A stretch of DNA of 64,000 nucleotides, taken from assembly GCA_951230915.1 (NCBI GenBank), contig OX579636.1, forward strand, positions 30,253,567-30,317,566, in the 5' to 3' direction. Source of the stretch: Antitrichia curtipendula. Its lineage: Eukaryota > Streptophyta > Bryopsida > Hypnales > Leucodontaceae. Below are positions 1-11,515 of this stretch, piece by piece; position 1 is the first letter of the stretch, and each line of letters begins with the position of its first letter. Under the pieces are notes generated by a model that had not been told where the DNA came from, made no database searches, and saw only the letters and a program-made list of their open reading frames with translations. The position numbers were made by a program, and so were the translations under genes.

Positions 1-285
1 AAAAACCATTGAGTAATCTACAATCGAGGTTGTATGATAGGGATTTACGTTTACTTTAAAGATCCATTAAAGAACGATTTTAGGGTTTAGGGTACTTCCA
101 TGCAGCTGAGGTTAGTTTGAACTTTGGACTTGTTGTCTTCACTCTTGTGTATGGCGAATTTGGTTTTCTACAATTTTTTCAATTTTCCAATGCAATTTTT
201 AGCTTAGGGTTGCAAAGCAATTGTTTGGGGATAGAGTTTTGTGTAGGCCTTAAGATTTTGATGTTGCATATGCTTGGAATTTAGG

Positions 286-470
286 ATTAGGGTTGGTCTT
301 AGGAATTTTGCTCCTACTTGGCAACAATGCTCTACTAGTGTTGCATGCATCGGGCTACAAATTGGTCGACAAGGTCTCAATTGTAGGCAATCGCTGCCGC
401 ACTAGTACAAAGTCACAAACAACACAAGCTTAAGTGCTAGCCTCAGTACTCAATGTTGTTCAGCATTCAC
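286..470 (+). repeat. Dispersed direct repeat, copy 1 (left of the chromovirus)
   Basis: About 180 bp that is clearly similar, with many substitutions, to 7976-8165. Shared stretches include CACTAGTACAAAGTCACAAA and the following AACACAAGCTTA. Here it lies some 340 bp upstream of the 5' LTR, whereas the other copy lies directly downstream of the 3' LTR. No coding capacity is seen. Confidence 0.75.
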
Positions 471-808
471 AAAATTGGCTAAAATTTGCTCCATTGCTAT
501 TGAAGATTTTCAGTAGCTAAATGTACATTAGAAAAATTCCTTGAAAGAATTAGATTTTGGCAAAAAATACAATAAGCAATAGAATTTGATAGCCAATTTG
601 CAACTTCATCCACATTGGAATTAGCATCTATTTAGTCAGTTTTGTGTTATAGTACTCCCAATGATCCTTTACAACTTGCAAAATCCTTTCTTTTCTATTA
701 TTTTTAATACTAGTATTCACTCTCAAGGTAGCCAAAGTTGATGCTTGTTAGTCTTGAAGGTAGCATATTGCACTAAATTCTATAAACTAGTTCTGAGGTC
801 ATTGGCGC

Positions 809-1142
809 TATTATGACTAGGTCGTAACAGATGGACTAGAGGACTAAAAGACGGTTGTGAGCGGTTAAGGTTCCAAGGCAATTTCAGAGGTGTCTATATT
901 GTCTCCCTTAAAGACATATGCTTCACGCGGCATATTATCAACACAAGGGATTGTTTGTGATTATGACTTCCTTCACTCTCCACATCTTCTGTGTATAACA
1001 ATGTATTGTAGTTGCTTAACCTCTCTGAACAGATTCTAGTGTCTCGCACTTGGGAGCAAGCTGGAGAGTTTGGTGCATCATTGGTTTTGATGTTGGACTG
1101 GAGCATCGACAATACCCCGATTTAGGAGCACGAATCTTGACA
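809..1142 (+). repeat. 5' LTR of the Ty3/gypsy chromovirus
   Basis: This 334-bp stretch aligns with 7626-7971 over its whole length, for example at GGACTAAAAGACGGTTGTGA and at the end GAGCACGAATCTTGACA. The 3' copy begins TG and ends CA as LTRs do; here the first bases have decayed to TA. The two LTRs differ at many positions, so the insertion is old. No clear tRNA primer-binding site follows it. Confidence 0.8.
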
Positions 1143-2317
1143 TTATACCGCGTCTTTGATGTCCACGCTTACCGCACCACGAAGCGCTCGTATTGATCTC
1201 GACACCACAAGGATATCTAGTTCAGGATGACAGGGAGTTAACACAGAGTTGTCCAAATTGACAGTAGCAGTTTCTTTTTGGAATGTTATGTTAGTTCGGT
1301 GGATTTACCATCCTTCCCTTCCCCCTTTTCAAAGAGAGCAGATACCTGCGGTTGCAATTTCAAAAACGACTACTATATATTGGGCTTTGTTAACGTTCTT
1401 GTGGATCAAAATACTACTTATTGAATAGAAACCTGATATGTTGGGAGGGAACTCTTGGATATCGAGATTGGAAGATCAATCTTATCTTCCCCATTGAAGA
1501 TGATTTTAGTCATGGAGAATCTTCGTTTAACTTTATGGTTTGCATTGTGGATTGAGATGAAGGAGAAGAGACCTGTTTGTGCGGATTGACTTCGTGGTCG
1601 CAGCTTAATTCTTGGGTTTGTGGATCATATTTTTTACTTCAAAATTCAAAGTCAGCAAGGTTAGCGCAATGCCTGTTGTTGGCGAGGCTGCAGAGCTTGA
1701 AGGTCCTTATTCAACATGGATTACAAAGATAAACTCACTAAGTGCAGGATTCTAATATTGAAAACACTTGCTGATCGTCCAACGTGTAGAGTCAACATTC
1801 TGGGAAGGTGATGTGGATATGCGTTCAATTATCACGGTAGCTTGAATGCCTGCATATCATCTACACAAATTCTATTGGGGTCTGGAACTATCCGCAAGCA
1901 CAATTTACGACCAGATGAGGCCAAAATTTATATTGCCCTCATCTGATTGTAAATGTATTTTATCTATTTTTGCACTCGATGCCCACAAAATTCTTGTAAG
2001 ATGTTCTTATGGATCGCAAAAGGTCCGCTGCAGACACAGGGCCGCCGATGCCTAAAAGGATGGGATCCAAGTTTTTTGCATTCATCCAACATTAGGTTCA
2101 GTCAATATTCCATGCAACATTCCCGCATATTGTGCAGCAAATTTCAGAATGAGCATTAGTATCTCCCTCAACCGTATCTCCTTCGGCGGCCGTGCAGACG
2201 GGGAATCGAGCGCCTATAGGACGGACGGATATCTTGACGGGGACTTTGATGGCTAAGAATCAAAGGTAGTGAAGCCCAAGAAATTTTTAGGCTAGAAGGG
2301 CGGGGACGTGTAGAAGT

Positions 2318-3165
2318 GGTTTGCACAACTTTGTCTCGTATTTTGGGTAAGCCATGCACCTACCGTTGTGATGAGATAAAGTTGCTTTTGCACTCTCCTA
2401 TATGGTTGAAGCAGAATAGAATTGAGCAATGCCGATTTGCCAAGCTCTGTATGAAGGACGCTAGCACAAGGTATTGGTCAATTACGACTGTTTTAGGGAA
2501 GCAATTATTGCCATTTATGGTGATGTGGATCGAAGAAGTATTGCAAAGGATTGCCTTGGAAAGATAAAACAAATGGGATCAGTAGCCACATATATCTCAA
2601 TGTTCAACGAGCATGCTATGCAAGTTGATTGGAATGACTCAAGCTTGGTGGCATGTTTTCGGGGAGGATTCAAGGATGATGTCATTCAATAGCCACGAGA
2701 GAAATCCAATCGCACTAGCTTCAAGAATGGATGGCAATGGCTTCATGAATTGATGAGCGGTTATGGTTACGACGCCAAACTCGACGACCCCTAATTTCCT
2801 CTTCTAACTTGAGGGATCATGTTGGACAATTCCAATCCACCTCAGAAACCTCAGAACCTACCGCGATGGAACTTGATGTGATCTGTAGAATGACAATCTT
2901 AGCAAAAACAACCGTCGAATGCTTGAAATATCCACAACAAAGAAAGTGTTGGAGTTGTAAGAACCCAAGGCACATCCAAGCAAAGTGTCGATCGGCCCCT
3001 CCAAACTATTGTCACTCGCAGCTTTGGAAGAAGAAGGGACCAGTGAATCAGGAAAAGGTAGGGCCCAAGACTAAAGGCGTTGGGTCAGTGCCTGAGTGTA
3101 CCTCTGACTCCATCCATTATGATTCTACAATGGAAAATGATTGGGGAGTGCAAGGAATCTCATGA
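2318..3165 (+). pseudogene. gag remnant with CCHC zinc knuckle (chromovirus)
   Basis: Two frames carry gag signatures. 2474-2692 encodes the retrotransposon gag pattern with GSVATYISMFNEHA and WNDSSLVACF, typical of the capsid region of plant gypsy elements. 2809-3165 follows in another frame and contains CWSCKNPRHIQAKC at 2947-2988, a CX2CX4HX4C nucleocapsid knuckle with all four metal ligands intact. A stop at 2690-2692 and a frame change separate the two parts, so no intact Gag can be made. The start of the gene cannot be placed. Confidence 0.8.
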
Positions 3166-3199
3166 GCATCCAAATGGGGTTGTGGTGCCATTATATTTG

Positions 3200-3700
3200 C
3201 ACACCACCACCAATCCTGACGTGCATCTAACGTTAAATACTCAAGTTAATTTTTTGGCAGCAATTGCCCTTGTCGACTCCGAGGCTACTAGGGTATTCAT
3301 GCACCCAAATTTTGCTCAAGAATGTAGAATAAAGATAAAGCCTAAAATGATCTCATAGGAGGGTTGGATCATTGATGGCCAGATGATGAATTTGGAGGTC
3401 ATCACCCATGAAGCCACAATTGAATTGGGAATGGGGAACCATCAGAAATTATTGGTGGCTGATATTACGAATACGGGGTACTATCCCTATATTCTAGGAA
3501 CACTGTGGCTTGTATGCCATGATCCAATCATTTGGTGGTCTCGAAAGAAAGTTATATTTGAATCATCATATTCCCAAGAAGCTTGCCTATCATGTCTATT
3601 GGAGATTCAAGAAGCAATAGAGAACCGTGACATGGAAGGTTGTGGGAACCTGTACTTGGTAGAGATGAAGAAGGTGACGACCGACTTGGCTACTGCTTGA
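3200..3700 (+). pseudogene. Retropepsin-like protease remnant (chromovirus)
   Basis: The segment after gag encodes the aspartic protease region. The active-site block reads ALVDSEAT near 3267-3290, where the family has DSGAT, so the glycine after Asp-Ser is replaced and activity is unlikely. Further on, YPYILGTLWLVCHDPIIWW matches the conserved ILGMPWL..HNP.I.W stretch at the end of plant gypsy proteases. A stop at about 3356 breaks the frame between the two parts. Confidence 0.75.
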
Positions 3701-3871
3701 TTACGGAAGCAATCAAGGGAGTGGACGGGGACGCCTGCAACCGGGGGACCCTTGAGGAATGGAGGCCAGTCCACCCACAAAAACCACGCAAGACAAGTGA
3801 AGTTGTCAATTTGTCATAACTACACCAAAGCATGCGATGGTGTCAGTGGTGGCTTTTTTCTTCTCCGCAAA

Positions 3872-4055
3872 TACTAGAAGAAACCTATGGGGTTTTTTAA
3901 GTCTAAAATTTGGAGGTCCAATTTTTTGGACATCATGTCCAGCATTAGGATGCTAGTTTTGATGTCAAAACTAGCATCCTAATGATATGTTTGATGTCTA
4001 AAAAAGTGGACCTCCAGATTTTGGACGTAAAAAAAAACACAGGTTTCTTCTAGTG
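3872..4055. mobile_element. CACTA-type foldback MITE inside the chromovirus
   Basis: A 184-bp near-palindrome. The right end, read inward, is CACTAGAAGAAACCTGTG and the left end is TACTAGAAGAAACCTATG (first C changed to T). The arms pair over almost their full length around an apex near 3966. AAA flanks both sides (3869-3871 and 4056-4058), fitting the 3-bp target duplication of CACTA/EnSpm elements. It encodes no protein and sits between the protease and RT regions, so it inserted after the chromovirus. Confidence 0.75.
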
Positions 4056-4199
4056 AAAGGAGACTAAATTATATGCACTGGAAGTGTTAGAATTGACCAA
4101 AGAGACAATTGACGAGTAGATCCTAATAGTACATGAAGATCTACGAGAAACTTTCAACGATGAAACATGCAATGAGTTATCAAACCATGGGGTATCGGA

Positions 4200-5760
4200 T
4201 ATGAAGATTGAGTTCAAATAAAGACATGAGCCTCACAATACCAGTTTACGACCCATGTCCCAATGGAGTTTGAGGAGCTTTAGCAATATCTTGAGGAAAA
4301 TTTGGAATTTTTTTGGATCAGGTGGTCCAATCTTTCGTATTGGCTCCAATCATGTTTGTCCGGAAAAAAAGAAGGATCGATTTGAGTCTATGCAAACTAC
4401 CATAATCTAAACCAAGTCACTATAAAAAATTGGTACCTCATATCCTTGATTCCCAAACTTACTGATTCGTTTGTAGGGGCTAAAATCTTCACAAAATTGA
4501 ATGTGAGACAAGCCCACCACCGCATGCGGATGGCCCCTAACCATGAGCATAAGACGGCTTTTAAGACTCGTTATGGCATTTTTGAATATTTAGTAATGCC
4601 ATTTGGATTAACTAACATGTCAACCTAGTTCTAAGCCTACATGCAAAATATTTTCAACGACCTCCTGGTGATTTATCTGGATGATATTTTGCATGTGGGC
4701 TTAGAACTAGGCCGACATGTTAGGAAATCCAGTGATATTGAAGATGATAACATAAATGATAGTCTGGATTTATCTTGATGATACTGAAGATGATATTGAA
4801 GAGGATAACATAAACAATAGTTTGGATTTATCTTAATGATATTGAAGAGGATAACATAAATGATAGTCTGGATTTCTCTTGATGATATTGAAGATGATAA
4901 CACCTTCAATATCATCCAGATAAATCCAAACTAATGTTTATGTGGTGATTTATTTGGATGATATTATCATCTTTTCAAATAATTTCTAAGAACATCAATT
5001 AATAATACAAGAAGTTCTACAACGACTACAACGACATGGCCTCTATGTCAAGGCATCTAAGTGCCAATTTTGAAAGAGCTGTGTGGAAGTTTTAGGAATA
5101 ATTGTTTCCAAGAAGGGATTGAAGATGTGCCAGGGTAAAGTTCAGGCTATTCAAGAATGTCCATTCCAAAGACAATTAAGGAAGTATAAGTGTTCCTAGG
5201 ATTTGCAAATTTTTACTGCCGATTTATTTTTGACTATTCAAGAATAGTGGGCCCCTTTACGACATTATCCTGCAAGGATCAATGGTTTGAATGGACCTTT
5301 CCGACACAAGAGGCTTTTGAAGAACTCCAGTCCCAGTTTCTTCAAGCGCTAGTGCACCACTATTAATTCACCCCAACATTGAAAGACTTTTTGTAGTAGA
5401 AATTGATTCCTCGGATCCTACAACATGAGGCATTCTATCACAACAAAGGGAGGATGGGCATCTACACCCTTGTGCTTATAGAAGCTCAAAAATGTCCCTA
5501 GTAGAGCAAAATTATGATATTTACGATAAATAGTTGTTGGATATTGTATTGGCTTTCCAAGACTAGCGTGTTTATTTTAAAAGATCGCTGCACCAAGTCA
5601 AGATAATTTCTAATCACAAAAACCTTGAGCAATTTTTAACTACAAAGCAATTCAAACGACGGCAAGCTCAATGGTCCGAGCTACTCTCAACATTCAATTT
5701 TGTCATTCAACATTGTCTAGGGTCGTTAAATGGACGGGCAAATATACTCTCCATGCAAAC
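4200..5760 (+). pseudogene. Reverse transcriptase / RNase H remnant (chromovirus)
   Basis: 4446-4628 encodes the RT palm pattern ending YGIFEYLVMPFGLTN, a hallmark of gypsy polymerases. The catalytic YLDD appears near 4672-4686 (VIYLDDILH) and is followed by a scrambled duplication. The RT thumb (LYVKASKCQF, then VEVLGIIVSKKGLKM) is readable near 5040-5130, and RNase H-like text with HKNLEQFLTTKQF occurs near 5618-5660. Many stops and frameshifts occur throughout. It is a dead polymerase copy, confidently assigned from motif order. Confidence 0.85.
4625..4960. repeat. Palindromic and tandem scramble around the RT YLDD codons
   Basis: CTAGTTCTAAGCCTACATGC (from 4625) is repeated in inverted, slightly changed form ending near 4709. 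Then come three to four imperfect copies, about 57-66 bp each, of a segment with TGGATTTATCTTGATGATAT (about 4734-4905). A short inverted copy follows before the normal RT sequence resumes near 4950. The repeated core resembles the DNA that encodes the YLDD motif itself. Confidence 0.7.
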
Positions 5761-6129
5761 AAAGATCGTAGAATGTCGTGAAGAAATTTTAAGACCACTA
5801 CTAAAAGTTAGTTGTACTGGAATCATGCGAGCCGGTTTGAAACAACACATAAATTGTTGAACACATCAAGCTAGCCACCGCGGAAGATGCAGTGCTGGAA
5901 CCAATTTTGGCATTTTTTATGAATGGGCCAAATAGATACTCTTTGAGCATCCGTCAACGGTTTGAAGCCTATCAGTTCAGCAATGGAATTTTTTATTTTA
6001 GTGATGCAATGGTAGTGCTGGACAAAAAAAATGTGGTGACAAATATTGCAATCCCAACATGACGCCCCAATGACAAGTCATCTAGGGGGGCGAAAACTCT
6101 CGATCTCATGACTAGGAATTTTTATGAGT

Positions 6130-7200
6130 CAACCGTAATGTTGATGGATGCGACCTATGGCAACGTTCTAAGCCCATACATCATGCCCAATACAACTTAT
6201 TGCAACCAATTCCAATGACTGAGGCACCCTGGAAATGGGTGTCAACTTATTTTATTGTGATATTGCCAAATAGAGGGGGCTTTGATTCAATTATGGTGGT
6301 CATTGCATTACGTTTGGGGGGGGAGGGGTCAGGAGGGCAATTCCAACTTGTTTCCATTCCTATGAACCAATCAGCACTAGTCAAAATAAAAAAGAATAAA
6401 AAAATAAAACATTCAAATATTTTTAAATATTTTGTATTAAAATCCAATGTGGCAGTTGCTTCGCCACGTCGTCGTGCTGCTACAACAAAGTTCCCACAGT
6501 TTGAGAACTTTGAAGAATTCACAACCCTCAACAATAATAATTTTTTATATAATGATAGGAATACAAAGGTAACACACTTCATTCCAACAAATGAGACAAA
6601 ACAACTCTAATGAAATAGCCACATCATTTCTTCATCACATTTGAAAACATCATGGAATATTTGATGAAATAATATCTAATTATGGTTCTATTTTTGTCTC
6701 AAAATTTATGAAATGCTTATATAAGCTCCTCTAAATCCAACCTTCCATGATAATGACTTTCCACCCGCAATCAAATGGTCAATTGAAAAGAGTTAATTAG
6801 GTGCTGGAGAAAATTTTATGAATGTTCACCACCACACGACAATATGACTAGTCAAGCCTACTTTCCATAGCTGAATTTGCTTACAATAATGCACTTCACT
6901 TAGCCACAAAATTTGCTCCATTCTATTCTACCTAAGGGTATCATCCCATGTTATCATTTGCGACGCCTACCAATTTGACCGTCCCGGCAGCCGAAGAAAG
7001 AATTTGGCACTTGCACAAAGTACCCAAAAAAAATTAAGACAATGATCAAGATCGTTGGGGAGAAGGCCAAGAGAAATTATGATTGAGCTTGTCAAATGCA
7101 ATTGAGTTTTCAAGTCAGGGACAAGGTACTACTTTGCCACAATTATATAACTACCACAACGCCATCCCAAAAGTTGGCTTTGGGTTTTTTCGGTTCATTC
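6130..7200 (+). pseudogene. Integrase remnant (chromovirus), interrupted
   Basis: The catalytic-core start is readable as LLQPIPMTEAPWKW near 6195-6240, followed by GGFDSIMVV. The matching continuation TKVTHFIPTNET appears only at about 6563-6600, so about 245 bp of foreign DNA splits the motif. Downstream fragments correspond to the HPQ.NGQ..R.N region and to the AEFAYNNALH block near 6868-6900. Several stops and frameshifts are present. It is part of the same pol remnant as the RT. Confidence 0.78.
6317..6562. mobile_element. Short insertion splitting the integrase motif
   Basis: About 246 bp begins with a G-rich run (GGGGGGGGAGGGGTCAGGAG) and breaks the conserved integrase reading between VVI..RL and TKVTHFIP. 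It contains ATTCCTATGAACCAATCAG and ends ATAGGAAT, giving a short inverted match. This resembles part of a small non-autonomous DNA element, but full terminal repeats and a target duplication were not identified. Confidence 0.5.
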
Positions 7201-7377
7201 TCAATCACATCTAAAATATCAGACTTGGTGTATTGACTCAAGTTCCCACAGACACTCAGCATCCATGATGTCTTCTATGTATCCCTCCTTGAGAAGTATT
7301 GACAAGATACGATTCCAAATCGATGGTAGAAATCACCACCACCTATTATAACCCCAGAGGGAGATATGGAATAGAAA

Positions 7378-7587
7378 GTGTGCAAAATTTTGAGTTCCCG
7401 ATTAAGTGGTTGTTGGAGAAAGCTCCACTATCTCGTTTCATGGAAAGACTATGGATCGGAACATAACTTCTGGGAACCAAAGGTAAATCTGCAGAACGTT
7501 GTTAATACAGTCAAGGAATTTTACCAGATCCATCTGAATGCAATGGGACCAACCTCATGCAATGTCAATTCCCAAGTCCCGAGATAA
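7378..7587 (+). pseudogene. Chromodomain at the C-terminus of integrase
   Basis: The frame reads ILSSRL, then LHYLVSWKDYG, NFWEP, NLQNVVNTVKEFYQ. This is the chromodomain pattern (YLVKWKGY...TWEP..NL) found at the integrase C-terminus of chromoviruses, where it helps target integration to chromatin. The two aromatic positions and the WEP motif are kept. The domain is open for about 70 codons although the rest of pol is broken. A polypurine tract and the 3' LTR follow. Confidence 0.82.
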
Positions 7588-7614
7588 CAAGAAAAATGAA
7601 CATTCAAACTCTAT

Positions 7615-7622
7615 AAGGAGGA
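7615..7622 (+). promoter_or_regulatory. Polypurine tract before the 3' LTR
   Basis: AAGGAGGA lies 3 bp upstream of the 3' LTR start (TGTTACGACC at 7626), the expected place for the plus-strand primer of an LTR retrotransposon. Confidence 0.6.
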
Positions 7623-7625
7623 TAT

Positions 7626-7971
7626 TGTTACGACCAAGTGGTAACAAGTAGACTAAAGGACTAAAAGACAGTTGTGAGCGGTTAGGGTTCCAAGGTAATT
7701 TCAAAGGTGTCTATTGTCTCTCTTATAGTCCAGTGAAGGAGGTGTTGTCCTTCCCACAACATATTATCAATATGAAGGATTGTTTGTGATTATGATTTCT
7801 CTCACTTTCCACAACTTTTGTGCATAATGATGTATTGCAATTGCTTAACCTCAATGAATAGATTCTAGTGCCTTGCACTTGGGAGCACACTAAATTATTT
7901 GGTACATCATTAGTTTTGATATTAGACTGGAGTGTCAACAACACCCTGATTCAAGAGCACGAATCTTGACA
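7626..7971 (+). repeat. 3' LTR of the Ty3/gypsy chromovirus
   Basis: 346 bp beginning TGTTACGACC and ending CTTGACA, matching 809-1142 with substitutions and a few indels. It has the canonical TG...CA ends and is preceded by a polypurine tract. Confidence 0.82.
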
Positions 7972-7975
7972 TGCG

Positions 7976-8165
7976 TACACTTGGGGTTTAGGATTGGTCT
8001 AAGGATTTTGTTCTTGTTTGGCATTGATGGTCTATTAGTGTTGCATACAATGAGATGCAAATTGGTCAACAAAGTCTCACTAGTGGGCAGTCGCTGCTGC
8101 ACTAGTACAAAGTCACAAACAACACAAGCTTATATGCTAGCCTCACCACCCAACGCAAACCCTAC
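7976..8165 (+). repeat. Dispersed direct repeat, copy 2 (right of the chromovirus)
   Basis: Homologous to 286-470, with the shared stretch CACTAGTACAAAGTCACAAA. It starts within a few bases of the 3' LTR end, whereas copy 1 precedes the 5' LTR by about 340 bp. The order of LTR and repeat is therefore not the same on both sides. Confidence 0.75.
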
Positions 8166-8259
8166 AATGTTCCAATCAACGTCAAGTGGGTTGCTTGCAA
8201 CTTACCTTGCCTTTATGCCCATTGCAAGTGAACGCATGAAAAGTGGCAATTTATGATTT

Positions 8260-11040
8260 GGCAACTCGGATACCAATCACAAATGCTTTTGCATTTTTGT
8301 CTCTCTCCCATTAGAATTACCTTCCTAGTCATCTTCTTGGAAGTTAAAAGTATAGATGGTTGCCTACAATACACACCACCTGTAAGATTTATTTTTTGGT
8401 AAACATTATGGAATGTTGTGCTTACAATAGGTGTATTGTTTTAAACATAAAATTGTGTTTGGTTAGGATTTTAATGTAAGTTATCATATGGTTAACAAAA
8501 AAATATAGTTTGAGGTTTTAGAGTGCTCATTGTTAATTAGTGTTGAATAAAATGTATTGAGCATTCATAATATTTTTAGAATTAGGAAAAAAAGTGTAAT
8601 GAATTGGCATGTAGTTTGTTCATTGTATTCATATGTTGGTTGTGTTGTATGATTACCAAGGTGCAAATTATAGGTGGCTACTTCACTTGGGGATAGAGGC
8701 AATGGCAACTTGATAAAGCTATATAGGCAGTTTATCTTAGGGAGGAGATGGACTATTGCAAGTTGGCCAACATTGGAGCTGTTTGGGTGATATCAAAGGT
8801 GTGGCTTGATCTTGTAGACACGCGGTTATGGCACTGCTTGTACATATACTTGTAAATGTTTAGAACCATCTCCTTTATGCTAGCGTTTTATAAACACTCT
8901 TTTGTTTTTTTATCCTAAATTTTAAACCATTGCAAATGCATATGTAAAAATTAAATATATGCTCTCCACGTTAAAATAAAGGTTGCAATCATGTTCTTGT
9001 CTGAAATTGTTGTGTTTTTTGAGTGCTAATTTTGTTCATTTTATATTTTTGGTATCAGTTTTTTTTTTATAGTTTTAGCATCATGACCATGTTTGATGCT
9101 TCTATGATGTTGCTTGTTCCTCTCCATACTAGGTTGTTTAGAATACATGGCATAAAATTTAGAAATACCCAAAACTAGGGTTGCATTGTACATTCTTATT
9201 TGTTATCATCTGAAATTGTTCCACAATATTAGTATTGCATATATCAAAAAACTAAGTATAAACGTTAGACATTGGTTTTATGGTGCATCTTGTTTATGCA
9301 TATGAAAAAATTGGTTAAATCAATTTTATATGTAAGATAGCCCAACTATAAAACTACATAAATGAATTTATAAAAAATCATAAGGTATTGAAATATGCCC
9401 TTGGCAGCTTTTTATGTAAAAATATAATATTTTAGAATGCAATAATGAAGGTAAATAGCCCCACATTAAATACCCTCTTAACTTAGGTGTATATCTTAAA
9501 TTGCAAGGAGTGATTTCTCTTTTTCACATTTTATTAAAGAATTAAACTCAATTGTTTTAAAAACAAATAAAAATTCTCATACCTACAACTCAAATCTTCA
9601 AAATCTAAATTCTAAATCTTCATTACAGAAAAAATTTAGTCATTAAGATTCAAAGTCAAAATGATAATCTAGTTAGGCAAAATGGAAGAGAATCGGATTT
9701 TTTACTTTATATGTAAGTATCTTGCAATCTACGGAGTTGAAGTTTCTAAAATTTCTTTCTTGCAATTTATTAATAGTTTAGTGCAACATCCTACAATTAG
9801 ATATGAACAAAAAATTATTTAAAAAAATTTCACTTTGCAATAGAAATGGAAGATTTGATTGTTGTTTTTTTTCCCAAAAATGGCCTTGGTCTTGTAGAGA
9901 TTAAGCATTCATTTCCAAAATCAATGAATGATTATTTTGTAGAATTGATTTTTGTAAAATGTACTTGGATTTTCTGTTACCAAATCAGTCAAGTCTCTAA
10001 TTTTATTAGAATTTGACTATACAACTTTTTGAAATATTTACAATTAAAAATTTTAATCTTGAAAAAACTACAATTTTTTTAAATCTTGCACAAAATGACT
10101 TTGAAATGTATATCTCAAATTTTCAAGGACAAATTTTTTTCTATTTTGACCAAATGCAACTATGAATAATTCGAAGATGCATACCAATTTTCATAAGGAT
10201 TAGAGTAATAGAAGAAAATTTTCACCACCTTAGTATTATCAATTGGAAAACACTAGTAGAACAAGGTCCGTGATGCCCATCAACTATTTATTCCAATCAA
10301 TCAAACCCTTGTGTACATGCAATACTCAAAAAAGGAATATGTTTTTTGAAAGATGAACATTCACTTGCTAGGTTTCTTTTCCAAGACAAACTAGGGGGAA
10401 TAGTCCTTGAATAGTTTAAGTTCAAAAAATCATTAAAGATAAAAAAATCATTTTTAAATTTTTATCCTAATTACTGAAAGAGAACTTGATGAACTACGTA
10501 AAAAAAATCATTTAGCTAGGGCAATTAGTCAAAGTAGGGCAATGATCAAAAACTAGTTCTTATTTATTTTTAAAAGATTTATTTTAGATTGTTCAAAAGG
10601 GTGATTGCAAGAAACTAATATTGATTTTATTTCACCAAGATTAATTTGGGGATTATCCTAATTTTTTGGAAAAAAATACTGAAAATAAAACAAAATTTGG
10701 CTAATTAGTAAAACATTATTTATTTATTTTCAAGAAATGAGGTCTCATATGTATTTATATCCAAAGTTATATATAATGGAATTTTTATAAAAATAGAGGA
10801 TTTTTCATTTTAATTGCTAGAAAATTGTGAACACTAAAAAACATAAAACAAAGATAACCATGTTTTAACAATTTGATGGAGATGAGATTTTACCAAAAAA
10901 ATGATTGAAGGTATTTTAAAATGTCTAGAAATATGCACACAACAAAATCTTCTTTGCATTTATGTAAAAGACAAGGAATTTCTTTGAACAAATGGAAAAT
11001 CCACTATATTAAATAAACAAAATATCATATTAAAATTCAA
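8260..11040. other. AT-rich interval without a recognised gene
   Basis: About 2.8 kb of AT-rich sequence with frequent stops in all frames. No conserved protein motif, RNA gene or clear repeat array was seen. Confidence 0.7.
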
Positions 11041-11358
11041 TTATAATTGTCGTGTGACGGAAATTCAAAAGTGAGAAGAATAGACTAGAATAGGGTTAGA
11101 ATAGACTAGAATTTTTCAATTTTTGTATATGAATGGACAATCCTGAAAGAATAGAACGAAAGGAGAAGATAACTAAATTCCGGATTGCTAGTACTAGTTT
11201 AAAGGCTAAACAGTTAGTAATAAGATTAAATCTGGAATCCGAAAACATGCCGGATGAGCGGAACCTACTACCTAGCATCCGGTCTAGAGAACTAGGAGAC
11301 CGTTACGGGAACAGCCCAACTCCCGTTCTCCACCGGGAACTGTCGGCCGAACGTCGGG

Positions 11359-11366
11359 TATATATA
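11359..11366 (+). promoter_or_regulatory. TATA box upstream of the long ORF
   Basis: TATATATA in a GC-rich context (GGGTATATATACC), followed by a pyrimidine-rich stretch and, 150 bp later, an ATG in a good context (AAGATGGCG at 11513-11521). The spacing fits a functional core promoter. Confidence 0.5.
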
Positions 11367-11515
11367 CCTCTCCGCCGCGCACTCTCATTCTCTTTCTCCG
11401 CTGTTGTCTGCGAGCGCAAGTAGAGAGTGAAAGAGTGGTGAGTTAGTTCGCGACAGAGAGTGGAAAGTGAGGTCGGTGCCGATTGCACCGGATTCTACAG
11501 TACGTGTCGGTGAAG

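Larger units (their letters stand above)
809..7971 (+). mobile_element. Decayed Ty3/gypsy LTR retrotransposon, chromovirus type
   Basis: A 7.2-kb element with two LTRs and the gypsy gene order: gag with a CCHC knuckle, protease, reverse transcriptase, RNase H, integrase and a C-terminal chromodomain. The chromodomain after integrase places it among the chromoviruses. Stops and frameshifts interrupt every domain, so it cannot move by itself. At least two foreign segments (3872-4055 and about 6317-6562) and a palindromic rearrangement (4625-4960) lie inside it. No convincing target-site duplication was found next to the LTRs. Confidence 0.88.

Noticed and set aside
1143..1160. tRNA primer-binding site directly after the 5' LTR
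   Set aside because: The sequence TTATACCGCG does not match the expected complement of initiator methionine tRNA well enough to call.
6200..6610. A 136-codon open frame
   Set aside because: It is a chance read-through from integrase into the inserted foreign segment and back, not a gene.
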